Assembly: GCF_030056795.1 (NCBI RefSeq)
Contig: NZ_JASHKQ010000018.1
Span: forward strand, 1 to 64,000
DNA: 64,000 bases
From: Rhodococcus sp. IEGM 1381
Lineage (GTDB): Bacteria; Actinomycetota; Actinomycetes; Mycobacteriales; Mycobacteriaceae
Reading direction: 5' to 3'
Under the pieces are notes generated by a model. The model was not told the DNA's origin. It searched no databases and saw only the letters and a program-made list of their open reading frames with translations. Below are positions 34,209 to 42,770 of this stretch, piece after piece. The translations under genes were made by a program, and so were the position numbers. The stretch's first letter is position 1. The number at the start of each line of letters is the position of its first letter.

Positions 34209-35767
34209 GCCCAGTCCGCAAGAACACCAACGGACGGATCCTGTTCGTGGGATCCGGGCCGGGTGACCCGGCTCTGCTCACGGTCCGGGCACGTGAAGTG
34301 CTCGGAGCGGCCGAGCTCGCATTCACCGATCCCGACGTCGACAAGGGCGTCACCGCGCTCGTCGGTGCCGACGTCCCCCGGGACGCGGAGACGGGTGAGA
34401 ACGGTGTCGAGGTTCGTCCGGCACTCGGTGAGCCCGCTGAGGTCGCCAAAACGCTTCTCGCCGAGGCCAAGAACGGCCACGACGTGGTTCGCCTGGTTTC
34501 CGGTGATCCGCTCACCACCGATTCGGTGATCGCCGAGGTCAGTGCCGTCGCGCGGACGCACGTGCCGTTCGAGGTGCTCCCGGGCCTGCCTGCGGGATCC
34601 GCGGTGCCCAGCTACGCCGGCATGGCATTGGGCTCGGGCCACACCGAGGCCGACGTCCGCGGCGAGGTCGACTGGGCAGCGCTCGCTGCTGCTCCCGGCC
34701 CGCTCGTGCTGCACGCGACGTCGGGTCACCTGGCCGAAACCGCCAGTGCCCTCGTCGAACACGGTTTGGCACCGCAGACGCCTGCAGCCATCACCGTTCG
34801 TGGCACCACTCGCCAGCAGCGCACCGTCGAGGCCACCCTCGCCACCCTCAACGACGCCGGATCCGAGCTCGTCGGATCGCTCGTCGTCACCGTGGGCAAG
34901 GTCGTCTCGGGCCGAAACAAGATGTCCTGGTGGGAGTCTCGCGCACTGTACGGCTGGACCGTGCTGGTTCCGCGCACCAAGGACCAGGCCGGTGAGATGA
35001 GCGATCGCCTCGTCACCCACGGGGCCATCCCCATCGAAGTTCCGACCATCGCCGTCGAGCCGCCGCGCAGCCCGGCCCAGATGGAACGTTCCGTCAAGGG
35101 CCTGGTCGACGGCCGCTACCAGTGGGTCGTCTTCACCTCCACCAATGCCGTCCGGGCAGTGTGGGAGAAGTTCGAGGAGTTCGGTCTGGACGCCCGCGCG
35201 TTCTCCGGCGTCAAGATCGCGTGCGTCGGAGAGGCAACGGCGGCGAAGGTGCGTTCGTTCGGCATCAACCCCGAACTCGTGCCGTCGGGTGAGCAGAGCT
35301 CGCTCGGACTGCTCGAGGACTTCCCGCCGTACGACGAGGTGTTCGACCCGGTCAATCGAGTTCTGTTGCCGCGTGCCGACATCGCGACCGAAACGCTCGC
35401 CGAAGGTTTGCGCGAACGCGGCTGGGAGATCGACGACGTCACCGCATACCGCACCGTGCGGGCAGCGCCGCCCCCCGCCGAGACCCGCGAGATGATCAAG
35501 ACCGGCGGATTCGACGCAGTGTGCTTCACGTCGAGCTCCACCGTCCGGAACCTGGTCGGCATCGCCGGAAAGCCGCACGCCCGCACACTCGTTGCGTGCA
35601 TCGGCCCCAAGACCGCCGAGACGGCCGTCGAATTCGGTCTGCGCGTGGACGTGCAGCCCGAGTCGGCTCAGGTCGGACCGCTGGTCGAGGCGCTCGCCGA
35701 GCACGCAGCTCGCCTGCGCGCCGAGGGTGCACTGCCTCCGCCGCGAAAGAAGTCGCGCCGCCGGTAA
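34205..35767 (+). CDS. hemD: Uroporphyrinogen-III synthase fused to methyltransferase-like domain
   Basis: A 520-residue fusion. The N-terminal half (to about 245) is a tetrapyrrole methylase (SUMT-like) domain: GSGPGDPALLTVRA, VRLVSGDPLTT and VLPGLPAGSAVPSYAGMAL are recognisable, but DPD/KGGDP-type residues are altered, so methylase activity is doubtful. The C-terminal half (from about WTVLVPRTKDQA) is HemD, which closes hydroxymethylbilane to uroporphyrinogen III. The same architecture occurs in Rv0511. GGAG (34194-34197) supports ATG 34205. Confidence 0.9.
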   Translation: MSPVRKNTNGRILFVGSGPGDPALLTVRAREVLGAAELAFTDPDVDKGVTALVGADVPRDAETGENGVEVRPALGEPAEVAKTLLAEAKNGHDVVRLVSGDPLTTDSVIAEVSAVARTHVPFEVLPGLPAGSAVPSYAGMALGSGHTEADVRGEVDWAALAAAPGPLVLHATSGHLAETASALVEHGLAPQTPAAITVRGTTRQQRTVEATLATLNDAGSELVGSLVVTVGKVVSGRNKMSWWESRALYGWTVLVPRTKDQAGEMSDRLVTHGAIPIEVPTIAVEPPRSPAQMERSVKGLVDGRYQWVVFTSTNAVRAVWEKFEEFGLDARAFSGVKIACVGEATAAKVRSFGINPELVPSGEQSSLGLLEDFPPYDEVFDPVNRVLLPRADIATETLAEGLRERGWEIDDVTAYRTVRAAPPPAETREMIKTGGFDAVCFTSSSTVRNLVGIAGKPHARTLVACIGPKTAETAVEFGLRVDVQPESAQVGPLVEALAEHAARLRAEGALPPPRKKSRRR

Positions 35768-35816
35768 CTCGGTCGCGGATCTCACGCTCAGCACACCCGG
35801 TCCGTAAGGAGTTCGC

Positions 35817-36791
35817 TTGTTCCCCACCGACCGCCCCCGACGCCTGCGCCGTACCCCGGCGCTGCGTCGGCTGGTAGCCGAAACGTCCTTGGAGCCACGG
35901 CATCTGATACTGCCGATGTTCGTGGCCGACGGCATCACCGAGCCGCGGGAGATCAGCTCGATGCCCGGGGTGTTCCAGCACACGCTGGACTCGCTGAGTG
36001 CTGCGGCCGAGGAGGCCGTAGCGGCAGGCGTGGGCGGCGTCATGCTGTTCGGTGTGCCGAAATCCGAGGACAAGGACGAAACCGGCTCGGGGGCAACCGA
36101 TCCGGACGGAATCCTGAACCGCGGGCTGGCTCGGCTGAAGTCCGACCTCGGGGATTCGACGGTCATCATGGCCGACACGTGTCTGGACGAGTTCACCTCG
36201 CACGGTCACTGCGGTGTGCTGGGGGAGAACGGCTCGATCGACAACGACGCCACCCTGTTGCGCTACGTCGACATGGCCGTCGCACAGGCGGACGCGGGTG
36301 CTCACCTGCTCGGACCCAGCGGAATGATGGACGGACAGGTCGGTGCGATCCGCGCCGGACTGGACGCGGCCGGTCACGTCGAGGTAGGGCAGCTGGCGTA
36401 CTCCGCGAAGTATGCGTCGGCCTTCTACGGTCCGTTCCGGGAAGCCGTGGGCTCGTCGCTGCAGGGGGATCGCCGGACGTATCAGCAGGACGCACGGAAT
36501 CGCCGAGAGGCCACCCACGAGGTGGAGCTCGATCTCGCCGAGGGTGCCGACATGGTGATGGTCAAGCCGGCCATGTCGTACCTCGACATACTCCGCGATG
36601 TGGCCGAGATGTCGCCGGTTCCGGTTGCGGCGTATCAGATCTCCGGGGAATATGCCATGATCACCGCCGCCGCACAGAACGGCTGGATAGATCGCGACGC
36701 GGCGGTGCTGGAATCGCTCGTCGGAATTCGGCGTGCGGGTGCCGATGTCCTACTGACCTACTGGGCAACCGAAGTGGCGGGCTGGCTGTGA
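35817..36791 (+). CDS. hemB: Delta-aminolevulinic acid dehydratase (porphobilinogen synthase)
   Basis: A 324-residue enzyme condensing two ALA molecules. The Schiff-base region is MVKPAMSYLDI and the partner lysine is in YSAKYASAFYGP. The metal site DTCLDEFTSHGHCGV has a Cys/His arrangement resembling the Mg-type or mixed form. TAAGGAG at 35805-35811 makes the TTG at 35817 the start, which is unusual but well spaced. The next gene overlaps the stop. Confidence 0.95.
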   Translation: MFPTDRPRRLRRTPALRRLVAETSLEPRHLILPMFVADGITEPREISSMPGVFQHTLDSLSAAAEEAVAAGVGGVMLFGVPKSEDKDETGSGATDPDGILNRGLARLKSDLGDSTVIMADTCLDEFTSHGHCGVLGENGSIDNDATLLRYVDMAVAQADAGAHLLGPSGMMDGQVGAIRAGLDAAGHVEVGQLAYSAKYASAFYGPFREAVGSSLQGDRRTYQQDARNRREATHEVELDLAEGADMVMVKPAMSYLDILRDVAEMSPVPVAAYQISGEYAMITAAAQNGWIDRDAAVLESLVGIRRAGADVLLTYWATEVAGWL

Positions 36792-37411
36792 ACGATTTTC
36801 CCCCGGGAAACAACCCCGACAGCAACACGCCCAACAATCCACCGTCGCAACCGGATTGGCAGCGCTGGGAGCTCGAGCACGGGTTCCCGCGGTCGGGCCC
36901 GGAGCTGGAGCCGACTCCGCGACCGGCACCGGTCGACGTCGAGACGGCTCGCCATCTGTGGTGGGGAGTGGCGCTGATCGGCGCTCTCTCAGCGCTGTAT
37001 TCGGTATGGACGCTGTTCGGGGCGCGTGAAGAATTTGCGCAGTCTCTGCTCGACGAACTCGCGGCGCAGGACGCGGCAGCGGACATGACCGTCGAATCCA
37101 CGCAGTCGATGGTGACGGTGATGCTGGTCGTCACCATCTTCGTCGTGCTCGGTTTCGGGGCGTTGTTCCTGTTCTGGGTCAAGCGGATGCGCGCGGGCAA
37201 GATGTGGGCCCGGATGCTGCTGACCGTCATCGGATCGTTCATCGTGTTCACCACGATCCTTGATCTGTTCGCCATGGCATCGACGGCGGGGGCGATGAAC
37301 ATCGTGATGGGCGTGCTGAGCATCGGCCAGGGTGTAGTTGCCGCCGGGGCGATCTACCTGATGCATCGTCGTGAATCCAACGAATACTTCGTCGCGTCCA
37401 GACGGCGGTAG
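36788..37411 (+). CDS. Multi-pass membrane protein following hemB (Rv0513-like)
   Basis: A 207-residue protein with an Asn/Pro-rich N-terminus (about 55 residues) and four hydrophobic helices. The GTG at 36788 overlaps the hemB stop (GTGA), so it belongs to the haem operon. It contains no catalytic motif. Similar membrane proteins follow hemB in M. tuberculosis (Rv0513). Function is unknown. Confidence 0.75.
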   Translation: MNDFPPGNNPDSNTPNNPPSQPDWQRWELEHGFPRSGPELEPTPRPAPVDVETARHLWWGVALIGALSALYSVWTLFGAREEFAQSLLDELAAQDAAADMTVESTQSMVTVMLVVTIFVVLGFGALFLFWVKRMRAGKMWARMLLTVIGSFIVFTTILDLFAMASTAGAMNIVMGVLSIGQGVVAAGAIYLMHRRESNEYFVASRRR

Positions 37412-37471
37412 TTGTCAGAGCTCGGTAGTTTCGGGCGTGTTCTCGGCCGCAAGCCCCGCTGTGTGACTAGC

Positions 37472-37498
37472 ATCACTCTCGATATCTTTTCGAGTGAT
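37472..37498 (+). terminator. Small inverted repeat after the haem operon
   Basis: ATCACTC (37472-37478) and GAGTGAT (37492-37498) flank a 13-nt loop containing TCTTTT. It may be a weak terminator or an operator for the small gene starting at 37509. Confidence 0.35.
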
Positions 37499-37508
37499 CG
37501 GATCCGAC

Positions 37509-37670
37509 ATGGCAGAGAACACCCCTGCAGTAGCGAGCGTCGCCCAGCCGGTGGTCGACCGCGAGCCCTGTCCCCGGGAAAGCGGCCGTCCCGGTTGGGC
37601 GCTGCTCGGGTTGCTCCTCGCCGTCTCGGCCGCGATCGCAATCATGGCGTTGGGGATTTCTGCCGGCTGA
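37509..37670 (+). CDS. Small single-pass membrane protein (53 aa)
   Basis: A 53-residue ORF starting MAENTPAVASVAQ, with a hydrophilic N-terminal half and one predicted membrane helix (WALLGLLLAVSAAIAIMAL) ending ISAG. The codon usage is GC3-rich and the frame is convincing, but no strong ribosome-binding site is visible. It lies between two other membrane-protein genes on the same strand. No function is known. Confidence 0.5.
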   Translation: MAENTPAVASVAQPVVDREPCPRESGRPGWALLGLLLAVSAAIAIMALGISAG

Positions 37671-37730
37671 GTGCTGGGTGCCGTCCGGAATTTCTGCCTG
37701 CGGAACCCTTTCCAACCCCGCGGTGGCAGG

Positions 37731-38168
37731 ATGTCTGGCGTGAGCGCAGACACCGACGCATCGATCGTCCGTCCTCGGGTGGTCTCTGCCGCCTACTGGC
37801 TGTGGCTGGCCTCGGCCGTGTTGCTGATCGTCGTCTGCATGATCGCCTTGACGCTCCCCGCCGATCAGATTCGTGCGTCGTTCAGCTCGGAAGAGCAGGG
37901 CAATTCGTTCTTGACCGTCTTTCGTGGCCTCGGTGTGATCTCCGGGGTGGTCGGATTGGCCGTCGGGCTGATGTCGAGTCACGTCCGCGGCGGTGACCGC
38001 AGATTTCGGCGCGCTCTGGTGACGCTGTCGGGAGTTGCCGCTCTGCTGCTGATTTTCGCGGCACTGGTGTTCCCGTTCGTTCCGCTGGTGATCACCGTCG
38101 GCCTTGTTCTCGCGGCCGTTCTCGTTTACCGACCGTCGGCGCGGGAGTGGTTTCAGCGTGAGCAGTGA
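37731..38168 (+). CDS. Small multi-pass membrane protein
   Basis: A 145-residue protein with four hydrophobic segments (about 17-38, 63-82, 95-113, 115-130) and a basic loop GGDRRFRRA. The ATG at 37731 is chosen; GTG 37740 is also possible. I do not recognise the family. It overlaps the next gene by 11 nt, and the cluster of small membrane proteins after hemB appears to be one operon. Confidence 0.6.
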   Translation: MSGVSADTDASIVRPRVVSAAYWLWLASAVLLIVVCMIALTLPADQIRASFSSEEQGNSFLTVFRGLGVISGVVGLAVGLMSSHVRGGDRRFRRALVTLSGVAALLLIFAALVFPFVPLVITVGLVLAAVLVYRPSAREWFQREQ

Positions 38169-38646
38169 GATGTCGGCGAGTGAGACCGTGCTGTTCCACG
38201 AACCTGGTGGTCGATGGCGCATGCTGGCCTGGGGGCCTGTGTTCTGCCTCGTGGTACTCGCCGTCGAGCTCGCTTCCGGTCCGGTGATCCACTGGTTCGC
38301 ACTCGTGCTGTTCTCGCTGATCCTCGTCGGTCTGACCTACGTTCAGCTGCGCGCTGCTCGCATGCACGTCAGCGTCGAACTCACCACCCGAACGCTGCGT
38401 CAGGGCACGGAGACGGTCGACATCGCCGAAATCGACGACATCTTTCCTGCGGCCGAGTACGCCGACGACGAGTACGAGCCCAAGAGATGGGAGACGGCGC
38501 GAGTGCTCGGGGAGCTCTCGGGTGTGCCGCGTAAGCGCCACGGCATCGGGCTGCGGCTGGTGGGCGGCGGGCTGGTTCAGGCCTGGGCAAAGGATGACGA
38601 GGGGTTGCGCGCGGCCCTCGAAACGGCCAAACGGGAGTACCTGTGA
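38158..38646 (+). CDS. DUF3093-like membrane-anchored protein
   Basis: A 162-residue protein. Near the start, FHEPGGRWRMLAWGP leads into two adjacent membrane helices, followed by a soluble domain of about 90 residues (VSVELTTRTLRQGTETVDIAEID). This architecture resembles DUF3093 proteins of actinobacteria, at moderate confidence. GGGAG at 38145-38149 favours GTG 38158 over ATG 38170. The next gene overlaps its stop. Function is unknown. Confidence 0.6.
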   Translation: MSSEMSASETVLFHEPGGRWRMLAWGPVFCLVVLAVELASGPVIHWFALVLFSLILVGLTYVQLRAARMHVSVELTTRTLRQGTETVDIAEIDDIFPAAEYADDEYEPKRWETARVLGELSGVPRKRHGIGLRLVGGGLVQAWAKDDEGLRAALETAKREYL

Positions 38647-38894
38647 GGAAGTCCGTCGGCTGGGTGGAATTCGTGTTCGCGCTGCTGGCGGTGATCGGAG
38701 CCGTGGTGTGCTGGAACATGGGCGTGCGAACCACCGAGTTCCCCGCTGTTCCCGACGTGTCCCCGGCGTATCAGGGGACGTTCTACTCGGGGTCCTGGAT
38801 CGCGCTGGCGGCCCTTGCCGTCACCGTCGCGGGGTTGCTGATCGTCGACGCGGTGCGTCGAGTCCGGACGGAAGAGCCACCCCCTACCGGGTAG
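38643..38894 (+). CDS. Small two-helix membrane protein
   Basis: An 83-residue protein with two hydrophobic helices (about 8-26 and 50-69) joined by a Pro/Thr-rich loop. The GTG at 38643 overlaps the previous stop. Its last codons lie inside the CsoR-type operator of the next gene, so transcription from upstream would cross that site. No known family. Confidence 0.55.
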   Translation: MRKSVGWVEFVFALLAVIGAVVCWNMGVRTTEFPAVPDVSPAYQGTFYSGSWIALAALAVTVAGLLIVDAVRRVRTEEPPPTG

Positions 38895-38903
38895 GGGTAT
38901 AGT
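38881..38903 (+). promoter_or_regulatory. CsoR-type operator and -10 element of csoR-copZ
   Basis: CCCCTACC-G-GGTAGGGG (38881-38897) is a perfect 8-bp dyad with a 1-nt centre, the G-rich form bound by copper-sensing CsoR repressors. TATAGT (38898-38903), an excellent -10 element, follows directly, 7 nt before the csoR ATG, so repressor binding would block polymerase. Confidence 0.7.
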
Positions 38904-38910
38904 GGACGCT

Positions 38911-39192
38911 ATGAGCAGCTACAGCGCCGAGCAGGACGACCTGCTGAAGCGATTGCGTCGGATAGAGGGTCAAGTGGCCGGGATTTCCCGAATGGTCGCC
39001 GACGACCGCTACTGCATCGACGTTCTCACCCAGGTCTCTGCCGCAACCAAAGCGCTGCAGTCGGTCTCGTTGAAGCTGCTCGATGCCCACCTCGCCGGTT
39101 GCGTCGTGGAGGCGGCGAGGCAAGGCGGGCCGGAAGCAGACGCAAAAGTGAAAGAAGCGTCCGAGGCCATCGCGCGCCTCGTGCGCTCCTGA
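38911..39192 (+). CDS. csoR: CsoR-family copper-sensing transcriptional repressor
   Basis: A 93-residue four-helix-bundle DUF156 repressor. The Cu(I) ligand set is complete: Cys35 (RYCIDV), His60 (DAHLAGC) and Cys64. The Cys-His-Cys signature separates CsoR from nickel or formaldehyde sensors of the family. ATG 38911 is used; the ATG at 38902 overlaps the promoter. The mRNA leader would be very short. It is followed by a CopZ-like chaperone gene, and no copper ATPase gene is present nearby. Confidence 0.88.
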   Translation: MSSYSAEQDDLLKRLRRIEGQVAGISRMVADDRYCIDVLTQVSAATKALQSVSLKLLDAHLAGCVVEAARQGGPEADAKVKEASEAIARLVRS

Positions 39193-39212
39193 CGACAGAA
39201 GGGAAGTCGACA

Positions 39213-39416
39213 ATGCAGACGACATATTCGGTCGAGGGCATGACGTGCGCACATTGTGCTGCGTCGGTGAAGGAAGAAGTCTCCGAGATCGCGGGGGTCA
39301 CCGGTGTCGATGTGGATGTGGACGCCGGTTCCGTTGTGGTGAGCAGTGATGCGACGCTCGATACCGCAGCGGTGGACGCCGCGATCGCCGAGGCTGGGTA
39401 CCGACTCGCGTCCTGA
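39213..39416 (+). CDS. CopZ-like heavy-metal-associated domain protein
   Basis: A 67-residue HMA-domain (ferredoxin-like) metallochaperone with the metal motif GMTCAHC (Cys12, Cys15). Such proteins carry Cu(I) to P-type ATPases or to CsoR. GAAGGGAAG upstream supports ATG 39213. It is 20 nt after csoR and certainly co-regulated. It ends without a CopA gene, so its partner must be encoded elsewhere. Confidence 0.87.
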   Translation: MQTTYSVEGMTCAHCAASVKEEVSEIAGVTGVDVDVDAGSVVVSSDATLDTAAVDAAIAEAGYRLAS

Positions 39417-39502
39417 TCCAGCGGCACGGGTGGTTCGGATCCGGAGAAAACGGTGATACCGGAGGAACCGGACCATTCGTTCCCGCCGTCAGGAGTTTGC
39501 TC

Positions 39503-40708
39503 GTGAAGTTGGTGTCCACAGTCGGAATCATTGCCGTGACTGCATGTGTGCTCGTGGCTTGTTCGTCGGGTGGGTCGGCGCAACAGGTCGCGGCACCGCA
39601 GCAGGGCACCGAGGACGTCGCCGCACCCGGGACCAGCCCGTCGGTATCCGCTAGCTCCGAGCCCGGACCGCTGCCGTCGCTCTCCGTGACCACCCTGCTC
39701 GACGGCCTCGACAAGCCGTGGGACGTAGTGATGGCACCGGACGGCACAGTGCTGACCGGTGAACGATCGGGACGCTTCGTCGTCCGCGACGCCGTTGGAG
39801 ACGTGCGCGACCTCGATGCGGATATGGGCGATCTCTACGCCTCCGGCGAGACCGGCCTCATGGGTATTGCGCTGGCCACGGATTTCGCTGCGTCGCGGAC
39901 GATCTACACCTGCCAGGGTGTGCGGGGCGATGCAGGCAACCGTATCGCGGTGATGTCGTGGACCGTCGATCCGCAATGGACGCAGCTCTCACGCACCGGG
40001 ACGCTCGTCGACGACATTCCCGTCGCCGACGGCGGTCGTCACGGTGGGTGCCGCATCCTGGCTCATCCCGACGGCACGCTGTACATCGGTACCGGCGACA
40101 ACGCGAACCCGACCTTTCCCCAGGATCGGAACTCGCTGGGCGGCAAAGTGTTACACGTCAATGCAGACGGCACTGCCGCAGCCGACGCACCGGATCGGAT
40201 CTTCACTCTCGGTCATCGCAATGTGCAGGGACTGGCGATCCGTCCCGGAACCGATCAGATCTTCGAGGTCGAGCAGGGGACGAGCCGAGACGACGAGCTG
40301 AACCTGTTGGTGCCGGGCGGCAACTACGGTTATCGGCCCGATCGACGCCCGTCGGTCTACGACGAATCGGTCCCCATGACCGACCCCGATCGGGTTCCTG
40401 GTGCCCTGCCCGCAGTGTGGAGTTCGGGTGATCCGACCATCGCCACCCCCGACGTCACGTTCACCGACGGTGAGCAGTGGGGCTCTTGGAACGGCGCCGC
40501 GGTGATCTCGAGCCAGCAGGGCGAGAAGCTGGTGTTCCTGGCATTGTCGGAGGACGGAACCGAGTACGTCGCCGAGGCAGAGGCGCTGGAGGGGACCTAC
40601 GGCCGACTTCGCTCGCTCACCAGCGTCGGGAACGACGGTGGCTTCCTGCTCACCACCGACAACGGATCCGAGGACAAGGTTCTGCTCGTCACGCCCGACG
40701 TGAACTGA
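39503..40708 (+). CDS. PQQ-dependent sugar dehydrogenase-like lipoprotein
   Basis: A protein of about 401 residues. A signal peptide ends in the lipobox VLVAC, then a Ser/Gly/Thr-rich linker leads into a six-bladed beta-propeller of the glucose/sorbosone dehydrogenase family (LDKPWDVVMAPDG, TGLMGIALATDF, GGRHGGCRI, RNSLGGKVLHVNADG, LGHRNVQGLAI). PQQ would be the cofactor, but PQQ dependence is not shown and no pqq genes are here. GTG 39503 gives the best signal peptide. It is exported and membrane-anchored. Confidence 0.83.
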   Translation: MKLVSTVGIIAVTACVLVACSSGGSAQQVAAPQQGTEDVAAPGTSPSVSASSEPGPLPSLSVTTLLDGLDKPWDVVMAPDGTVLTGERSGRFVVRDAVGDVRDLDADMGDLYASGETGLMGIALATDFAASRTIYTCQGVRGDAGNRIAVMSWTVDPQWTQLSRTGTLVDDIPVADGGRHGGCRILAHPDGTLYIGTGDNANPTFPQDRNSLGGKVLHVNADGTAAADAPDRIFTLGHRNVQGLAIRPGTDQIFEVEQGTSRDDELNLLVPGGNYGYRPDRRPSVYDESVPMTDPDRVPGALPAVWSSGDPTIATPDVTFTDGEQWGSWNGAAVISSQQGEKLVFLALSEDGTEYVAEAEALEGTYGRLRSLTSVGNDGGFLLTTDNGSEDKVLLVTPDVN

Positions 40709-40713
40709 CGCCA

Positions 40714-40740
40714 GGTGCGGGCCCTCAGGGGACCCGCACC
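40714..40740. terminator. Terminator between convergent sugar dehydrogenase and acyl-CoA oxidase genes
   Basis: GGTGCGGG (40714-40721) pairs perfectly with CCCGCACC (40733-40740) around an 11-nt loop, in the 51-bp gap between two convergent stops. Confidence 0.75.
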
Positions 40741-40759
40741 TCGGCGTCGTACTACTTCG

Positions 40760-42727
40760 TCAGTGCGCGTGACTGGGGTTGGCGGCCGGCTCTTCCTCGG
40801 TTCCCGCTCCCGGCTCGCCGAGCATCGCCGCACCGACCAACGCGTCGGGCACACCGAAACCGTCGACGAGCAACTCAGCGTGCGGACGCAGTGTGCGGCA
40901 GCGCTCGTTGATGGCGCGGGTGACGGCCTTGGACCGCTCGGTAGACAGGTAGCGGTGCTCGATGAACCAGGCCTTGTCCTTCTCAATCACCGAGAGGGCG
41001 TACAGGTCACAGACCTCGTCGAGGAGATCCTTGGTGGCGGGGTCCTCGCACGACTCGATGCCGGCGATGAAGGCCTCGAAAATGATGCGATCGATGTGCG
41101 CGCCCGCCGCGTGCAGCACGTGATCCTGCACCGCATTGAACGCCTCGAACGGGCTGGTTTCCTTGGACTTGGACTGCAACCGGCGCGCGACGGTGGAGAG
41201 CAGGTATTCCTCACGATCCTCGAACATCTTGACCTGAGTACCGCGGTTGAACAGCGAGCCCTCTTCCTCATTGTCCTGGCGGCGGTCCAGGATGGTCTGC
41301 ATGATCGCTTGTGCCGCAGTGCGTTTGACCACTCGGTCACCGACCATGTCGGCGGCGAACTTGACCCATTCGACCGGGCTCATGGACTTGACGTCGTCGG
41401 CGTACGCGGTGAGCAATTCCTTGGCCACCAGCTGAGTGAGCACATGGTTGTCGCCCTCGAACGTGGTGAACACGTCCGTGTCGGCTTTGAGTGAGATCAG
41501 CCGGTTCTCGGCGAGATAGCCTGCGCCGCCGCATGCTTCGCGGGCTTCCTGAATCGCGGCGGTCGCATGCCAGGTGTTCGCAGCCTTGAGGCCGGCTGCG
41601 CGCGCCTCGAGCTCGCGCTGCTCCTCGGCGTCGGGGCTGTCCGCCGTCTGCAACTCGTGCATCTTCGACACAAGTTCGTTCTGCGCGAACTGCAGGGCGT
41701 AGGACTTGGCGATGAGCGGGAACAGCCGACGCTGATGCACCAGATAGTCCATGATCAGAACTTCCTGATCGGAATCCGGTGCAGCGAACTGCCTGCGCTG
41801 CAACGCGTATCGCGTCGCGATGTCGAGGGCGACGCGGGCCGCCGCAGCGGCACTGCCGCCGACCGTGACACGGCCGCGGATCAACGTGCCGAGCATCGTG
41901 AAGAACCGTCGAGACTTGTTCTCGATGGGGGAGGAGTACGTACCGTCGTCGGACACGTCGGCGTACTTGTTGAGCAGGTTGTCTCGCGGGATGCGGACGT
42001 GATCGAACATCAGGCGGCCGTTGTCGACGCCGGGAAGACCGCCCTTGTACTGGCAGTCCGAGGTGGTGACACCGGGCAGGTCGTCACCGTTCTCGTCGCG
42101 GAGTGGAACGAAGAAGCAGTGCACGCCGTGGCTTTCGGGCTCCTCGCCCGGGCCTGCGGTGATGAGCTGAGCGAACACAGCGGCGACGGTCGCGGTTTCG
42201 GCGGCACCGCCGATGTAGTCCTTACGCGAGGACGGCGTCGGAGAGTTGATGACGAACTCGTCCGTCTTCGGGTCGTACGTGGCCGTGGTCTCGAGCGATT
42301 GCACGTCGCTGCCGTGCCCGGTCTCGGTCATGGCGAAACAGCCGAGCAGTTCGAGGTTGATGATCTTGGGGACGTAGGCCTCGTGGTGGCGTTCGGTGCC
42401 GAGATTTTCGATGGCACCACCGAACAGTCCCCACTGGACGCCGGCCTTGACCATCAGCGACAGGTCGCTCATTGCGAGCATCTCGATCATCGTCACCGCT
42501 GCGCCGACGTCCCCGGTACCGCCGTGTTCCTTCTTGAAGCCGTTGTCGGCAGCACCGGCGGCGGCGAGGAGCTTGAGTTGCTCGAGTGCTTTGGTGCGGG
42601 CGATGACGGTGTTCGGCGTGTAGTGCGGTCGGAACTCGTCGCGCGCCAGCTGTGTGCGCGCCTCGTTCTTCACATCTCGCCAGCGGCCGTCCAGAGTGTT
42701 CCGAAGGTGATCCGTTGTGGTTGCCAT
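40760..42727 (-). CDS. Acyl-CoA oxidase/dehydrogenase family protein
   Basis: A 655-residue flavoenzyme of the acyl-CoA oxidase (ACOX) type, longer than ordinary acyl-CoA dehydrogenases. CFAMTETGHGSDVQSLET is the FAD/substrate loop, and the catalytic-glutamate region ACGGAGYLAENR is intact. The C-terminal ACOX-like helical domain ends with a short Glu/Ala/Pro tail. It should introduce the 2,3-double bond in acyl-CoA; whether oxygen is the acceptor cannot be told. The ATG at 42727 starts the normal N-terminus. Confidence 0.9.
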   Translation of the reverse strand: MATTTDHLRNTLDGRWRDVKNEARTQLARDEFRPHYTPNTVIARTKALEQLKLLAAAGAADNGFKKEHGGTGDVGAAVTMIEMLAMSDLSLMVKAGVQWGLFGGAIENLGTERHHEAYVPKIINLELLGCFAMTETGHGSDVQSLETTATYDPKTDEFVINSPTPSSRKDYIGGAAETATVAAVFAQLITAGPGEEPESHGVHCFFVPLRDENGDDLPGVTTSDCQYKGGLPGVDNGRLMFDHVRIPRDNLLNKYADVSDDGTYSSPIENKSRRFFTMLGTLIRGRVTVGGSAAAAARVALDIATRYALQRRQFAAPDSDQEVLIMDYLVHQRRLFPLIAKSYALQFAQNELVSKMHELQTADSPDAEEQRELEARAAGLKAANTWHATAAIQEAREACGGAGYLAENRLISLKADTDVFTTFEGDNHVLTQLVAKELLTAYADDVKSMSPVEWVKFAADMVGDRVVKRTAAQAIMQTILDRRQDNEEEGSLFNRGTQVKMFEDREEYLLSTVARRLQSKSKETSPFEAFNAVQDHVLHAAGAHIDRIIFEAFIAGIESCEDPATKDLLDEVCDLYALSVIEKDKAWFIEHRYLSTERSKAVTRAINERCRTLRPHAELLVDGFGVPDALVGAAMLGEPGAGTEEEPAANPSHAH

Positions 42728-42770
42728 ACTCGACGGTAACCTTTTGCCGCCGCCCGTGAGGGCCGGAAAC

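Noticed and set aside
33989..36196. 735-codon minus-strand frame opposite hemD and hemB
   Set aside because: The plus strand has unambiguous haem enzymes; the minus frame has no recognisable domain.
37415..37753. 112-codon minus-strand frame opposite the 53-aa membrane protein
   Set aside because: It overlaps two plus-strand genes with membrane helices and has Pro/Arg/Ser-rich composition with no motif.
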